64,000 bases of DNA from Acidobacteriaceae bacterium (GTDB lineage: Bacteria; Acidobacteriota; Terriglobia; Terriglobales; Acidobacteriaceae). Positions 26,475 to 34,825 of the stretch are shown in pieces. The stretch's first letter is position 1, and each line of letters opens with the position of its first letter. The notes under the pieces were generated by a model that did not search any database, was not told the origin of the DNA, and saw nothing but the letters and a program-made list of their open reading frames with translations. The stretch is taken from positions 166,947-230,946 of the forward strand of contig PLXE01000112.1 of assembly GCA_003151335.1 (NCBI GenBank). Direction: 5' to 3'. A program made the translations under genes and the position numbers.

Positions 26475-26611
26475 GCCCAAGAAACGCCGCACGCTTCATC
26501 GGGGAATGAGAGTGTGAAGGCAAAGTGCTGAATGCTGACTGCTAGTTGCTACCGGCTAATTGCTTCCCGCTGCTTCCCGCTTTACACTGCTCCCGTCCTC
26601 TGGCAAAGTAA

Positions 26612-28165
26612 ATGGTGGAAACGCAAGCGATCGTCGTCCTCGACTTTGGCGCGCAGTATTCGCAACTGATCGCGCGCCGCATCCGCGAACAGAACGTCTT
26701 CTCCGTCGTTCTGCCCTGTACCGCCTCGCTCGACGAAATCAAGAGCTACTCGCCCGCCGGCATTGTGCTGTCGGGCGGGCCGTCGTCCGTCTATGACGCC
26801 GATGCGCCGCCGGCGGACGAGCGCGTCCTGCATCTCGGATTGCCGGTGCTGGGCATCTGTTACGGCTTGCAATTCATGGTGTACAAACTGGGCGGCAAGG
26901 TGCGCGCCGCCGACAAGCGCGAGTACGGCCACGCCCAAGTCGAATTGCTGGGCGGCCATTCCGCGCTGCTCAAAGGGCTGCAAGGGCCGCTGACGGTCTG
27001 GATGTCGCACGGCGACGAAGCCCTGGACCTTCCGCCCGGTTTCGAGCTGATTGGCCGGACCGCCAACGCCGTCGCTGCCATCCAGAATCCCGCGCAGAAG
27101 TACTACGCGGTGCAGTTTCATCCCGAAGTGCACCACACGCCGCAGGGCGCGGCCATCCTGCGCAATTTTGTGTTCGAGATCTGCGGGCTCAAGCCGAACT
27201 GGACGGCGCAGAGCTTCATCGACGAGACCATCGCCAGCGTTCGCCAGACGGTCGGCATGGGCCGCGTGATTTGCGGCCTGTCGGGCGGCGTGGATTCCTC
27301 GGTTGCAGCCGAGCTGGTGCATCGCGCGATCGGCGATCAGTTGACCTGCATCTTCGTGAACAACGGCGTACTGCGCAAGAACGAGTTCGTCACCGTGCAG
27401 AAAAATCTGCGCGAGAAGCTAGGCCTCAACATCGACGCGGTGGACGCTAGCGAGCGCTTCCTCAGCAAGCTGGCCGGCGTCAGCGAGCCGGAGAAGAAGC
27501 GCAAGATCATCGGCAACGAGTTCATCGCGGTCTTCGAGGAAGAGGCGCACCGCATCGAGCAGTTGCACGGCAAAGTCGATTGGCTGGTGCAGGGCACGTT
27601 GTATCCCGACGTGATCGAGTCGCGCTCGGTGCGCGGGCCGTCGCAGACCATCAAGAGCCATCACAATGTCGGCGGGCTGCCCGACATCATGAAGCTCAAG
27701 CTGATCGAGCCGCTGAAAGATCTGTTCAAGGACGAGGTGCGCAAGATCGGCCGCGACCTCGGTATGCCGGAAGAGATCCTGCAACGCCAGCCGTTTCCGG
27801 GGCCGGGGCTGGCGGTGCGCATCCTGGGCGAAGTGACCGCCGAGCGCGTGGCCCTGCTGCAAGAAGCCGACGACATTGTGGTCACCGAAATCAAGCGCGC
27901 CGGGCTGTACAACAAGGTGTGGCAATCGTTCGCGGTGCTGCTGCCGGTGATGTCGGTGGGCGTGATGGGCGACATGCGGACCTACGCGTACACCTGCGCC
28001 ATCCGCGCAGTGCATTCCGAGGACGGCATGACCGCCGACTGGGTCCCCCTGCCGCACGAGGTGCTGAAAACCATCTCCAGCCGCATTGTGAACGAGGTGA
28101 AGGGCATTAACCGCGTGGTGTACGACGTGACCAGCAAACCGCCGGGCACGATTGAGTGGGAGTGA
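26612..28165 (+). CDS. guaA: GMP synthase (glutamine-hydrolysing)
   Basis: 517 aa, full length. The class I amidotransferase domain has Cys83 (GICYGLQF), His170 and Glu172 (FHPEV). The ATP-pyrophosphatase domain has the P-loop SGGVDSS at 224-230. The C-terminal dimerisation domain ends P-P-G-T-I-E-W-E. It converts XMP to GMP in purine synthesis. Single gene, with only a weak ribosome site before ATG 26612. Confidence 0.97.
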   Translation: MVETQAIVVLDFGAQYSQLIARRIREQNVFSVVLPCTASLDEIKSYSPAGIVLSGGPSSVYDADAPPADERVLHLGLPVLGICYGLQFMVYKLGGKVRAADKREYGHAQVELLGGHSALLKGLQGPLTVWMSHGDEALDLPPGFELIGRTANAVAAIQNPAQKYYAVQFHPEVHHTPQGAAILRNFVFEICGLKPNWTAQSFIDETIASVRQTVGMGRVICGLSGGVDSSVAAELVHRAIGDQLTCIFVNNGVLRKNEFVTVQKNLREKLGLNIDAVDASERFLSKLAGVSEPEKKRKIIGNEFIAVFEEEAHRIEQLHGKVDWLVQGTLYPDVIESRSVRGPSQTIKSHHNVGGLPDIMKLKLIEPLKDLFKDEVRKIGRDLGMPEEILQRQPFPGPGLAVRILGEVTAERVALLQEADDIVVTEIKRAGLYNKVWQSFAVLLPVMSVGVMGDMRTYAYTCAIRAVHSEDGMTADWVPLPHEVLKTISSRIVNEVKGINRVVYDVTSKPPGTIEWE

Positions 28166-28220
28166 GGAAGAAGCACCTGGCAACTAGCTGTGGTCGCACA
28201 TAAAGCATTGCAATGGCATG

Positions 28221-28264
28221 TAGGGTCCCTCAACTAGTCGCTGCGCTCGTCGCTCGGGATGACA
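28221..28264. repeat. GGGTCC...CGTCGCTCGGGATGACA dispersed repeat
   Basis: A copy of the family seen at 21821, 34667, 39126, 45866 and 49491, here as AGGGTCCCTCAACTAGTCGC then CTCGTCGCTCGGGATGACAC. Confidence 0.7.
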
Positions 28265-28351
28265 CTGCAAAGGTCTTATACTGGTGAATGATTAACTTAA
28301 AGTACACCTTTATCCGTTCTGCGTAAGATGCTGACGTTGGAATGAATCCTT

Positions 28352-29221
28352 CTACCGCGCAACCGGCTTCCATTTGTTCAGGAATTGCAGCACATCCTCG
28401 GGCGCCAGAGCGCGGGCCCGCTCGAACTCCCCACCCTTCTGGCTATACAGCAGCTTGCCATTGCTATCCAGGACTGCGACCGCCGGGATGCCGCGCTTCA
28501 TCGGGACCTCGTACTGCTGCATGATGTCCTGGTTCTTGTCACCTTCGCCCACATCTACGTGCACCACTTCAAAGTTCTGCTGCAGCACCCCGGCGACATC
28601 GGGACGATGAAATGCCAGGTCGAGCACATGGCAGTCGTAACACCAGTTGGCGCCGAAGACCACCAGCACACGCTTGTGTGCTTTGGCGGCGAGCTCCAGT
28701 GCATGCTTGATCTCGGCGTGGGCATCGACACCGGGGGCGTAGATGACCTTGCTGGTCGAGCTCGGCTGTTGCAGTTTCGTAGTATCGGAACGTTTCGTGC
28801 CGATTATCCGCCACTGCCCATCTTGCATTTGCCATAGCTGACCTTCCGTGGCGTAGAGCGGCTGGCCTCCCAGCCCCGCCTTGGAGAGGAACTCAGCCTG
28901 AAGAAATAGCCGCTGCACGCCTGCCTGTGGCGATTCCGACTGAACAACAGTTATTTTCAGACGACGCGCTTTGAGGCCGGTCCAGAAGGCGACTTCCGAG
29001 GTAACTGTGGACGTGCCTGCGGCGGTGGCCACCTGGGCCGGTGGATTGCTGCTGTAAAACGCCTGCAACGCGGCGACGTTTCCGCTAATCACTGCCGCCT
29101 TCCATTGCTCCAGAGGCGGGAACGCGGGCTGCGAAGTCGCCTGTCCCGCGCAGTACGACGAGAGGATTGCCATCGCAAGCGCCAACAGAATGTGGGCGAC
29201 GAGCCGCCGGTGAAACCTCAT
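28352..29221 (-). CDS. Secreted thioredoxin-fold protein
   Basis: 289 aa from ATG 29221, which has AAGGAGGAG before it. Signal peptide (ILLALAMAILSSYCAG). Residues 30-150 resemble an NTF2/SnoaL-like module; the C-terminal half is a thioredoxin domain with VVFGANWCYDCHVLD as active site (CYDC) and the cis-Pro in RGIPAVAVLD. Likely a periplasmic thiol-disulfide protein of the DsbD-gamma/thioredoxin_7 kind. It follows rlmH with an 11-nt overlap. Confidence 0.85.
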   Translation of the reverse strand: MRFHRRLVAHILLALAMAILSSYCAGQATSQPAFPPLEQWKAAVISGNVAALQAFYSSNPPAQVATAAGTSTVTSEVAFWTGLKARRLKITVVQSESPQAGVQRLFLQAEFLSKAGLGGQPLYATEGQLWQMQDGQWRIIGTKRSDTTKLQQPSSTSKVIYAPGVDAHAEIKHALELAAKAHKRVLVVFGANWCYDCHVLDLAFHRPDVAGVLQQNFEVVHVDVGEGDKNQDIMQQYEVPMKRGIPAVAVLDSNGKLLYSQKGGEFERARALAPEDVLQFLNKWKPVAR

Positions 29222-29231
29222 GCTCCTCCTT

Positions 29232-29675
29232 CTAATGTCCCCCATGATACGGATGACTCTTGAGAATGGTGAACCCGCGATAGAGCTGCTCCAACAGCAC
29301 CACGCGCGCCAGTTCATGCGGCAGCGTCACCTTCCCGAAGGACAAAATGTTAGACGCGGCGGCGCGCGTGGCGTCACTCCAGCCATCGGCCGGCCCCACC
29401 GCAAACAGCAACTCCTGGGTGTCGTGCCCCTGGTGATACTCAAGAAAGTTGGCAATCTCTTCCGAGGTGAGCTGCCGGCCGCGCGCATCCAGCAGCACCA
29501 GCACTGGCGGCTTGCGGCTTGTGCTTTTTTCCACCAGCTTAAGCAGTGCGGCTTCGGATGCCAGCTCCTGCGCATCGCAGGCGGCATAGCGCGAGAGCCG
29601 TTTCAGGTATTCCGCGGTCAGAGACTGAATGGGCGAACTGCGCGTCCTGCCGATCCATGCAATGCGAAGCTTCAC
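29232..29675 (-). CDS. rlmH: 23S rRNA (pseudouridine1915-N3)-methyltransferase RlmH
   Basis: 147 aa from GTG 29675. SPOUT-type features are intact: VLLDARGRQLTSEEIA, FAVGPADGWSD (SAM-binding loop) and the C-terminal L-E-Q-L-Y-R-G-F-T-I-L-K-S-H-P-Y-H. The extreme C-terminal PYH motif is the RlmH catalytic end. It lies directly downstream of rsfS, a conserved ribosome-linked pairing. Confidence 0.95.
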   Translation of the reverse strand: MKLRIAWIGRTRSSPIQSLTAEYLKRLSRYAACDAQELASEAALLKLVEKSTSRKPPVLVLLDARGRQLTSEEIANFLEYHQGHDTQELLFAVGPADGWSDATRAAASNILSFGKVTLPHELARVVLLEQLYRGFTILKSHPYHGGH

Positions 29676-29678
29676 GGC

Positions 29679-30194
29679 TCAGGAACTCTTGCGCGAGCGC
29701 GCGGTCGAGCTGCGCCGCTTGCGAACGGCGCTCTTTGCTGTGGACCTGGCTGCGGATTTGGTCGCTGATTTTGCCGCCTTGGCGCGCTTGGCGCCGGCAG
29801 GCGTCTTCTTGGCTGCGGGTTTGCGGACAGGCTTTTCCAGGTCGGCAAGTTGCAGCCTCTTTGCCGTCTTCCACAGCCGCTCCAGGTCGTAAAACTTGCG
29901 CGCGCTCTCAGAAAAAATGTGCACCACGAAGTCCACGTAGTCCAGCAGGATCCAATCGGCGTGGTTGTAGCCTTCGCGGTGCAAGGGTTCTACTCCGGTG
30001 GCGCTGAGCTTCTCGTCCACCTCGTCGGCGATGGCTTGTACCTGCCGCGGATTGGCGCCTGAACAAACGACGAAGTAATCGGTGAACCCGCTGGCCTGCT
30101 CATCGAGCCGCAGAATGCTGATGTCGGCGGCCTTCTTGCCCTGGCAAGCGCGTACCGCTATGGCGACTTGCGCCTTCAATTCATTTCTCTTCAT
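29679..30194 (-). CDS. rsfS: Ribosomal silencing factor RsfS with basic tail
   Basis: 171 aa, longer than the usual 105-120. The conserved core (DISILRLDEQASGFTDYFVV, CSGANPRQVQAIADEV, REGYNHADWILLDYVDFVVH, RKFYDLERLW) is complete and binds ribosomal protein uL14. Residues 118-171 are an added Lys/Ala/Ser-rich histone H1-like tail. Its ATG overlaps the stop of the zinc-ribbon gene by 4 nt. Confidence 0.93.
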   Translation of the reverse strand: MKRNELKAQVAIAVRACQGKKAADISILRLDEQASGFTDYFVVCSGANPRQVQAIADEVDEKLSATGVEPLHREGYNHADWILLDYVDFVVHIFSESARKFYDLERLWKTAKRLQLADLEKPVRKPAAKKTPAGAKRAKAAKSATKSAARSTAKSAVRKRRSSTARSRKSS

Positions 30195-30598
30195 AGGTTC
30201 GGCTCGGTTTGCTTCGACTCACTTCGCTTCATTGTTTGCATCTCCTCGGCCGTCAGATTCAATACAGTAATCGGATCGTTATGGCAAGGTACCAGCGGAG
30301 GGGAGATCAAACGAGGCACCACTCGCACCATCAAAGACAGGACTACAAACGCCAGAGGAAAGCCCAAAGCAAGTACCGCTATAAACCCAGCTAAAGGACC
30401 AAGAACCAGAATCAACAGCTTTGCAAGATGGACCACCCACGGCAAGCCGAAACCAAGCACTATGCTGATCACCACCAGCATACGTGAGTAGGTTTCGGAT
30501 AGGAGCAGTTTGGCCCCGCATTGTTCGCAGAGGAAGCCCTGGCGGAACACTCGCCTGTCGAACGCCATTCTCAATCCGCACTTTGGACATGTCATCAT
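30191..30598 (-). CDS. Small membrane protein with N-terminal zinc ribbon
   Basis: 135 aa. CPKC (4-7) and CEQC (24-27) form a zinc ribbon, followed by two to three hydrophobic helices (LVVISIVLGFGLPWVV; LLILVLGPLAGFIAVLALGF; LAFVVLSLMVRVV). It overlaps rsfS by 4 nt (ATGA), so it belongs to the nadD-rsfS-rlmH group. Function unknown. Confidence 0.75.
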   Translation of the reverse strand: MMTCPKCGLRMAFDRRVFRQGFLCEQCGAKLLLSETYSRMLVVISIVLGFGLPWVVHLAKLLILVLGPLAGFIAVLALGFPLAFVVLSLMVRVVPRLISPPLVPCHNDPITVLNLTAEEMQTMKRSESKQTEPNL

Positions 30599-30628
30599 GC
30601 TCTCGGTCGATTCCTGTAAAAGATATCG

Positions 30629-31330
30629 CTATCTCCTCGCGCTTGCTGCATTCCGATACAACTGCTCCTTGTGGATGTATTCCGCTACAGGGTCGGGGAC
30701 CAGTCGCCTTAGCGCGCCGCCGCGTTCCACGGCCGTGCGGATCTGCGTTGCCGAAACATTTTCGTGGGTCTTGGGCAGCATGTGCAGGGTCGCGCCCGGC
30801 AACACCAGCGGTCCCTCCATCTTCTGCTTGCGGAACAACTTTGTCACGGCCGCCGCCGGCCGCAACTTCGGCGGCAACGACGACGCCACGTCGGCCAGCG
30901 AGTATCCCGGACGTGCGGCCACAATGAAATCGCATTCGCCCAGCAGGGCCTCGGCTTCGTGCCACTTGGCGATGTCTTTGAACGCGTCCATGCCTATCAG
31001 GAAGTATAGGTGGTCGCTCTTGCCCAGCATTGCCTTCACGCGACGCACGGTGTCAATCGAGTAGCTCGGCTTGCGCTGGCTACCGCCGGTCGCAGGATCG
31101 GGAGCCTCTAACAACGACGGTACGAATCCCTTCTCCCCCACGAGCGCGAGCGCAACCATGGTGTACCGATGATAGAAAGAGAGGATCGGCGTCTTCTGCT
31201 TGTGCGGCGGTATGTCGGCGGGAATAAACCACACTTGCTTCAATTGGAATTTCACGGCGGCGGCGCGCGCCACGATCACGTGTCCGCGATGAATGGGATC
31301 GAAGGTTCCGCCAAACAGTGCGATGTTCAT
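30629..31330 (-). CDS. nadD: Nicotinate-nucleotide adenylyltransferase
   Basis: 233 aa. GGTFDPIHRGH at 8-18 is the nucleotidyltransferase HxGH region, FIPADIPPHK and FLIGMDAF follow, and VSATQIR is the late S-x-T-x-I-R motif. It forms NaAD from NaMN in NAD synthesis. First gene of the run nadD, zinc ribbon, rsfS, rlmH, thioredoxin-like; nadD-rsfS-rlmH is a common bacterial order. Confidence 0.95.
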   Translation of the reverse strand: MNIALFGGTFDPIHRGHVIVARAAAVKFQLKQVWFIPADIPPHKQKTPILSFYHRYTMVALALVGEKGFVPSLLEAPDPATGGSQRKPSYSIDTVRRVKAMLGKSDHLYFLIGMDAFKDIAKWHEAEALLGECDFIVAARPGYSLADVASSLPPKLRPAAAVTKLFRKQKMEGPLVLPGATLHMLPKTHENVSATQIRTAVERGGALRRLVPDPVAEYIHKEQLYRNAASARR

Positions 31331-31385
31331 TCCATAGCAATCAGCAATCCGGCAGTCAGCCGTGCGAGATGGGGCAAGTCCAAGC

Positions 31386-31886
31386 TTACTTTGGCGGCTG
31401 CTTGGAATTGTCCTTCATCTGGTTGGAATTCTTGACAAAGAGCACGGTCTTCCAGATGTCGGCATCCGACAGCACACCGTCCCAGCCCGGCATGGCAGTG
31501 TAGCGTATGCCGTACTTGACGACATAGAAAAGGTTGCCGTCGGGATCGTCGGGGGTGTTGCTCATCAGTTGCGGTACCGGTGGATAAAACTTCGTCCGCA
31601 TCTGCGAAGTGGGATCCTTCAAGCTGCCGTGACACAAGGCGCAGTTCTTGTCGTAGGTCATGGAGCCGTCCATGATGTTGTCCGTGGTCGGCTGGAAGGG
31701 GTTGGGCTGCTTGGGAGCGTGACCTGCTACCCAGGCGTCCACCGACTTCAGGGCAGAACTGCGCTCCAAGGTGCTGGGCGTATTGCCCACCGCCCGGGTG
31801 TCAAAGTGTCCCGTAGTCGCGTAGTAGTAGGCTCCGCCGAAAACGGCGAGCAGTGTAAGGATGGCTCCCAGGATGAATCCGCGCAT
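31386..31886 (-). CDS. Membrane-anchored cytochrome c
   Basis: 166 aa, GAGGAGG before the ATG. An N-terminal helix (FILGAILTLLAVFGGAYYY) anchors or exports it. One heme c site CALCH lies at about 82-86 and the distal Met in YTAMPGW near 133. Fits class I mono-heme cytochrome c (CccA-type). Electron transfer at the outer face of the inner membrane. Stands alone between nadD and pdhB. Confidence 0.88.
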   Translation of the reverse strand: MRGFILGAILTLLAVFGGAYYYATTGHFDTRAVGNTPSTLERSSALKSVDAWVAGHAPKQPNPFQPTTDNIMDGSMTYDKNCALCHGSLKDPTSQMRTKFYPPVPQLMSNTPDDPDGNLFYVVKYGIRYTAMPGWDGVLSDADIWKTVLFVKNSNQMKDNSKQPPK

Positions 31887-31952
31887 ATGCCTCCTCTGAA
31901 CTGGTGGTTCCGCTCCGTCGCCGGGGCATTCATTATCGTACTATGAGCCGGC

Positions 31953-32927
31953 TCAGTACCTTCGCAAGCGTCGCGCTTCGCGCACCACGTCTTCCACTTT
32001 GGGGAGAAAAGCTTCTTCCAGCGGCGGCGAAAACGGTATGGGGCTGTCGGCGGAGGCGATGCGCACAATGGGCGCGTCCAGCGAGTCGAAGCACTCTTCG
32101 TTGATGATGGCCGCCACCTCGCCGGCAATCCCACCGGTCTTAGTGTCTTCGTGCAGCACGATCACGCGATTGGTCTTTTCCACCGTTTGACGAATGGTTT
32201 CTCGGTCCAGCGGCAGCACCGTGCGCAGATCTACCACTTCCAGTTCGATGCCTTCTTTCGCCAGGATTTCCGCCGCTTCCAGCGCGACGTACACCATGGC
32301 GGCGTAGGTAATGACGCTGACGTCGCGGCCTTCGCGAACGGTCCTCGCTTGGCCAATCGGCACGGTGTAATCACCGGTAGGCAGTTCCTCCTTGATGCGG
32401 CGGTAAAGAAACTTGTGCTCGAAGAACAGCACTGGATTGTTGTCGCGAATCGCCGACTTGATGAGCCCCTTGGCGTCGTAGGCGCTTGCCGGGCAGATGA
32501 CTTTCAGGCCCGGAGTGTGCGCAAAGTAAGTTTCGGGATTCTGCGAGTGAAAAGGGCCTCCGTGGACGCCGCCACCCGACGGGCCGCGCAGCACCACCGG
32601 AACCGGCGCGCCCCAGCGGAAATGGGCCTTGGCCAGCATGTTGTTAATTTGATTGAAGGCGCAACTGATGAAGTCCATGAACTGAAACTCGGCCACTGGC
32701 CGCATGCCGGTGAGGGCGGCGCCGAAGCTGGCGTTGACGATGGCCATCTCCGAGATCGGCGTGTCTACTACGCGCTCGGGACCAAAGCGGTCGATCAGCC
32801 CTTCGGTGACTTTGAACGCGCCGCCATAAATACCGATGTCTTCGCCGATGCAGAAGACCGCGGGGTCGCGCTCCATCTCTTCCCAGATTCCCTGGCGGAT
32901 GGCTTCAAGATAGGTGACGGCTGCCAT
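31953..32927 (-). CDS. 2-oxoacid dehydrogenase E1 component, beta subunit
   Basis: 324 aa. GEDIGIYGGAFKVTEGL, D-T-P-I-S-E, PVAEFQFMDF, RGPSGGGVHGGPFHSQ and EHKFLYR are hallmarks of the pyruvate or branched-chain 2-oxoacid dehydrogenase E1-beta. It provides half of the thiamine diphosphate site. The alpha subunit normally lies just upstream, but here the upstream neighbour is the zinc-ribbon gene, so E1-alpha must be encoded elsewhere. lpdA (E3) is 1.9 kb away on the other strand. Confidence 0.92.
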   Translation of the reverse strand: MAAVTYLEAIRQGIWEEMERDPAVFCIGEDIGIYGGAFKVTEGLIDRFGPERVVDTPISEMAIVNASFGAALTGMRPVAEFQFMDFISCAFNQINNMLAKAHFRWGAPVPVVLRGPSGGGVHGGPFHSQNPETYFAHTPGLKVICPASAYDAKGLIKSAIRDNNPVLFFEHKFLYRRIKEELPTGDYTVPIGQARTVREGRDVSVITYAAMVYVALEAAEILAKEGIELEVVDLRTVLPLDRETIRQTVEKTNRVIVLHEDTKTGGIAGEVAAIINEECFDSLDAPIVRIASADSPIPFSPPLEEAFLPKVEDVVREARRLRRY

Positions 32928-32996
32928 GAGTAAGGAATTCTAACCCAATCGCGGAATTCACCCCGGATTACACCACAGCTCACGGTTTCGATAAGC

Positions 32997-33500
32997 CTAA
33001 GAGGTCGCCGCCGTCGCTACCGGTTTGCCGCAATAGGGGCAGCACACGTAGCCGGAGCTGATGGAGCGGCCACAGTGACTACAGCTCGGGGTCAAGGCGT
33101 GGCCGCATTTCGGGCAATATCGAAAGTCCGATCCGACTTCGGTACCACAGTTGGGGCACGGTATCAGCAGAGGCTTGCGCAGCAGGAAGTACGCAATAAA
33201 GCCCAGGGCCTTGGGCACGAAGATCACCAGCAGCGTCCACAGCAGCGCATTCATGCCGCGACGCTTGGAGTCGGCGTACACGTAGCCGACCATCAGGACG
33301 ATGATGCCCAGGACTGCGCCCCCAACCAGGCTGATTAGCACCATAAACGGCATCGGGGGTATTTCTGAACGGTTTACAAAGTGAGGCAAGAGCCCCAGCA
33401 AGCAGATCTGCATAATCGCGAACGCCACAACTGCAATTACCCTTGCCACCGGCGGAATAATGGCGAGTTCGCTGCGAAAGTGAGACTTTACCTGGTTCAT
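32997..33500 (-). CDS. Membrane protein with C-terminal double zinc ribbon
   Basis: 167 aa. Three helices (IAVVAFAIMQICLLGLL, VLISLVGGAVLGIIVLMVGYV, LLWTLLVIFVPKALGFIAYFLL) precede two zinc ribbons: CPNC/CPKC and CSHC/CPYC. The middle part resembles PLDc_N-type membrane domains. It overlaps the anti-sigma gene by 4 nt, making it the third gene of a sigma/anti-sigma operon. Confidence 0.8.
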   Translation of the reverse strand: MNQVKSHFRSELAIIPPVARVIAVVAFAIMQICLLGLLPHFVNRSEIPPMPFMVLISLVGGAVLGIIVLMVGYVYADSKRRGMNALLWTLLVIFVPKALGFIAYFLLRKPLLIPCPNCGTEVGSDFRYCPKCGHALTPSCSHCGRSISSGYVCCPYCGKPVATAATS

Positions 33501-34006
33501 CGCTTTTCTCCTTCATGCTCCCTCGCCAACCCCAGCATGAGTGAGCCTTCGAATATGGGATGTGGAAACGCCAGCGCCAATCCTGCGATCACGATGGCCG
33601 GCAACAGCAGAAACAGCAGGATTCCCGGCTCGACGATCGCCGATGGGAGTCCCACATGGCGCGCCACCCAGCCGCCGAATCGCCACCACAACCACGCTGA
33701 AAGCGCGGAAGACATAGCTCCGATAGAGAATGAAATCGCAATCAACACCATGCGCGACCGCTGCTCTTGCAAATACGTCGCTCGTGCGCGCAGCCGGGCT
33801 TGGGTGGTGGCCACCAGTGCCGGGCTGGCGGTGATCGCTACCGACCGCAGAAGCCGGCCCGTGCTATTCGCCAGCGCAGCATATTCGGCACACTCGGCGC
33901 AAGTCGTCAGGTGCGACTCCAGCCATGCCATATCAGCAGCGGCGATGTCTTCCACGCCGCGACGGGTGATGAGATCAATGGCACGATCATGCTCATGATT
34001 GGTCAT
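33497..34006 (-). CDS. Anti-sigma factor with zinc-finger (zf-HC2) domain
   Basis: 169 aa. The N-terminal HLTTCAEC matches the HxxxCxxC of ZAS-type anti-sigma factors. Two membrane helices follow (VLIAISFSIGAMSSALSAWLW and GILLFLLLPAIVIAGLALAF). It overlaps the sigma gene by 4 nt and is expected to hold that sigma factor at the membrane. Confidence 0.87.
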   Translation of the reverse strand: MTNHEHDRAIDLITRRGVEDIAAADMAWLESHLTTCAECAEYAALANSTGRLLRSVAITASPALVATTQARLRARATYLQEQRSRMVLIAISFSIGAMSSALSAWLWWRFGGWVARHVGLPSAIVEPGILLFLLLPAIVIAGLALAFPHPIFEGSLMLGLAREHEGEKR

Positions 34007-34596
34007 TGGGCGCCTCCGGTCAGCGCTGGCCGCAAGGCCATCACGCCGCGATAGATTCTGGTCTTTACGGTGGCAAGGGGAATGTGTATCAATTGCGCGA
34101 TCTCCTCCAACTTCATTTGTTCCTGGAAGCGCAGTACCAGCACCTCGCGGAAAATTGCCGGCACTTGTCCTAAGGCGGCGTCGAACAATTCATGCTGTTG
34201 CTGCGCCAAAGCCAGGTCGAAGGGCGATGGGCCGGTCGCCGCAGGTTCAAAGGGTGCGCCATCTTCCGGGTCCGCCAGTTCATCCAGGCTGCGAGGATTT
34301 TTCTTGCGCAGGTAGTCGATCGCCACGTTGTGTCCGATCGACATGAGCCAGGTCACAAACCGGTTGCGCCCGTCGTACTGATGGCCTTTTTCCAGCACGC
34401 GCAGCCAGGTCTCCTGGAACAAGTCCTCGGCGACGGCGCGATTGCCGGTCAAGTGCAGCAGGTAGCGCAGCAGCCGGTGCTGATACTGCTCGATCAAGGC
34501 GTCGAGCAGGTCAGGATCGCGACGCCGCAGCCCACGCGCAATTTGCGACTCTTCGGTTTCCATCGGAACCAGCGAACTGAAGGCGGTGGCGACCAT
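34003..34596 (-). CDS. ECF-type RNA polymerase sigma factor
   Basis: 197 aa; ATG 34563 is an alternative start and neither has a clear ribosome site. Region 2 is LLRYLLHLTGNRAVAEDLFQ and RFVTWLMSIGHNVAIDYLRK; region 4 is VPAIFREVLVLRFQEQM and EEIAQLIHIPLATVKTRIYR. No sigma region 3. First gene of a three-gene operon with its anti-sigma factor. Confidence 0.93.
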   Translation of the reverse strand: MVATAFSSLVPMETEESQIARGLRRRDPDLLDALIEQYQHRLLRYLLHLTGNRAVAEDLFQETWLRVLEKGHQYDGRNRFVTWLMSIGHNVAIDYLRKKNPRSLDELADPEDGAPFEPAATGPSPFDLALAQQQHELFDAALGQVPAIFREVLVLRFQEQMKLEEIAQLIHIPLATVKTRIYRGVMALRPALTGGAQ

Positions 34597-34666
34597 ACTA
34601 ACGGGATATACGAAGCAGGGCGAGAAAAAGACTCACGGACGGCCTAACCACGGATTCCACGCAGGA

Positions 34667-34715
34667 TAGGGGCCTTCGGCTTCGTTCGGTCGCACTCACT
34701 GCGCTCAGGATGACA
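34667..34715. repeat. GGGGCCTTCGGC...GCTCAGGATGACA dispersed repeat
   Basis: A further copy of the family, in the 229-bp divergent gap between the sigma factor and lpdA. The core words are CCTTCG, CGGTCGCACTCACTGCGC and TCAGGATGACAC. Confidence 0.7.
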
Positions 34716-34825
34716 CGTGGGAGACTGGGCGCGCCGCCCTGCTTCTTTCGTGATTTACAATCATCTGTTTGTCTAGACTCATTTTTCCCGGCCATCATCA
34801 CCGTTCCTAAGACTGGAGCACGAAC

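Noticed and set aside
26582..27322. Long antisense frames within guaA and similar ones in lpdA, fdnG and fdnH
   Set aside because: They are codon-bias shadows of well-conserved genes with high GC third positions.
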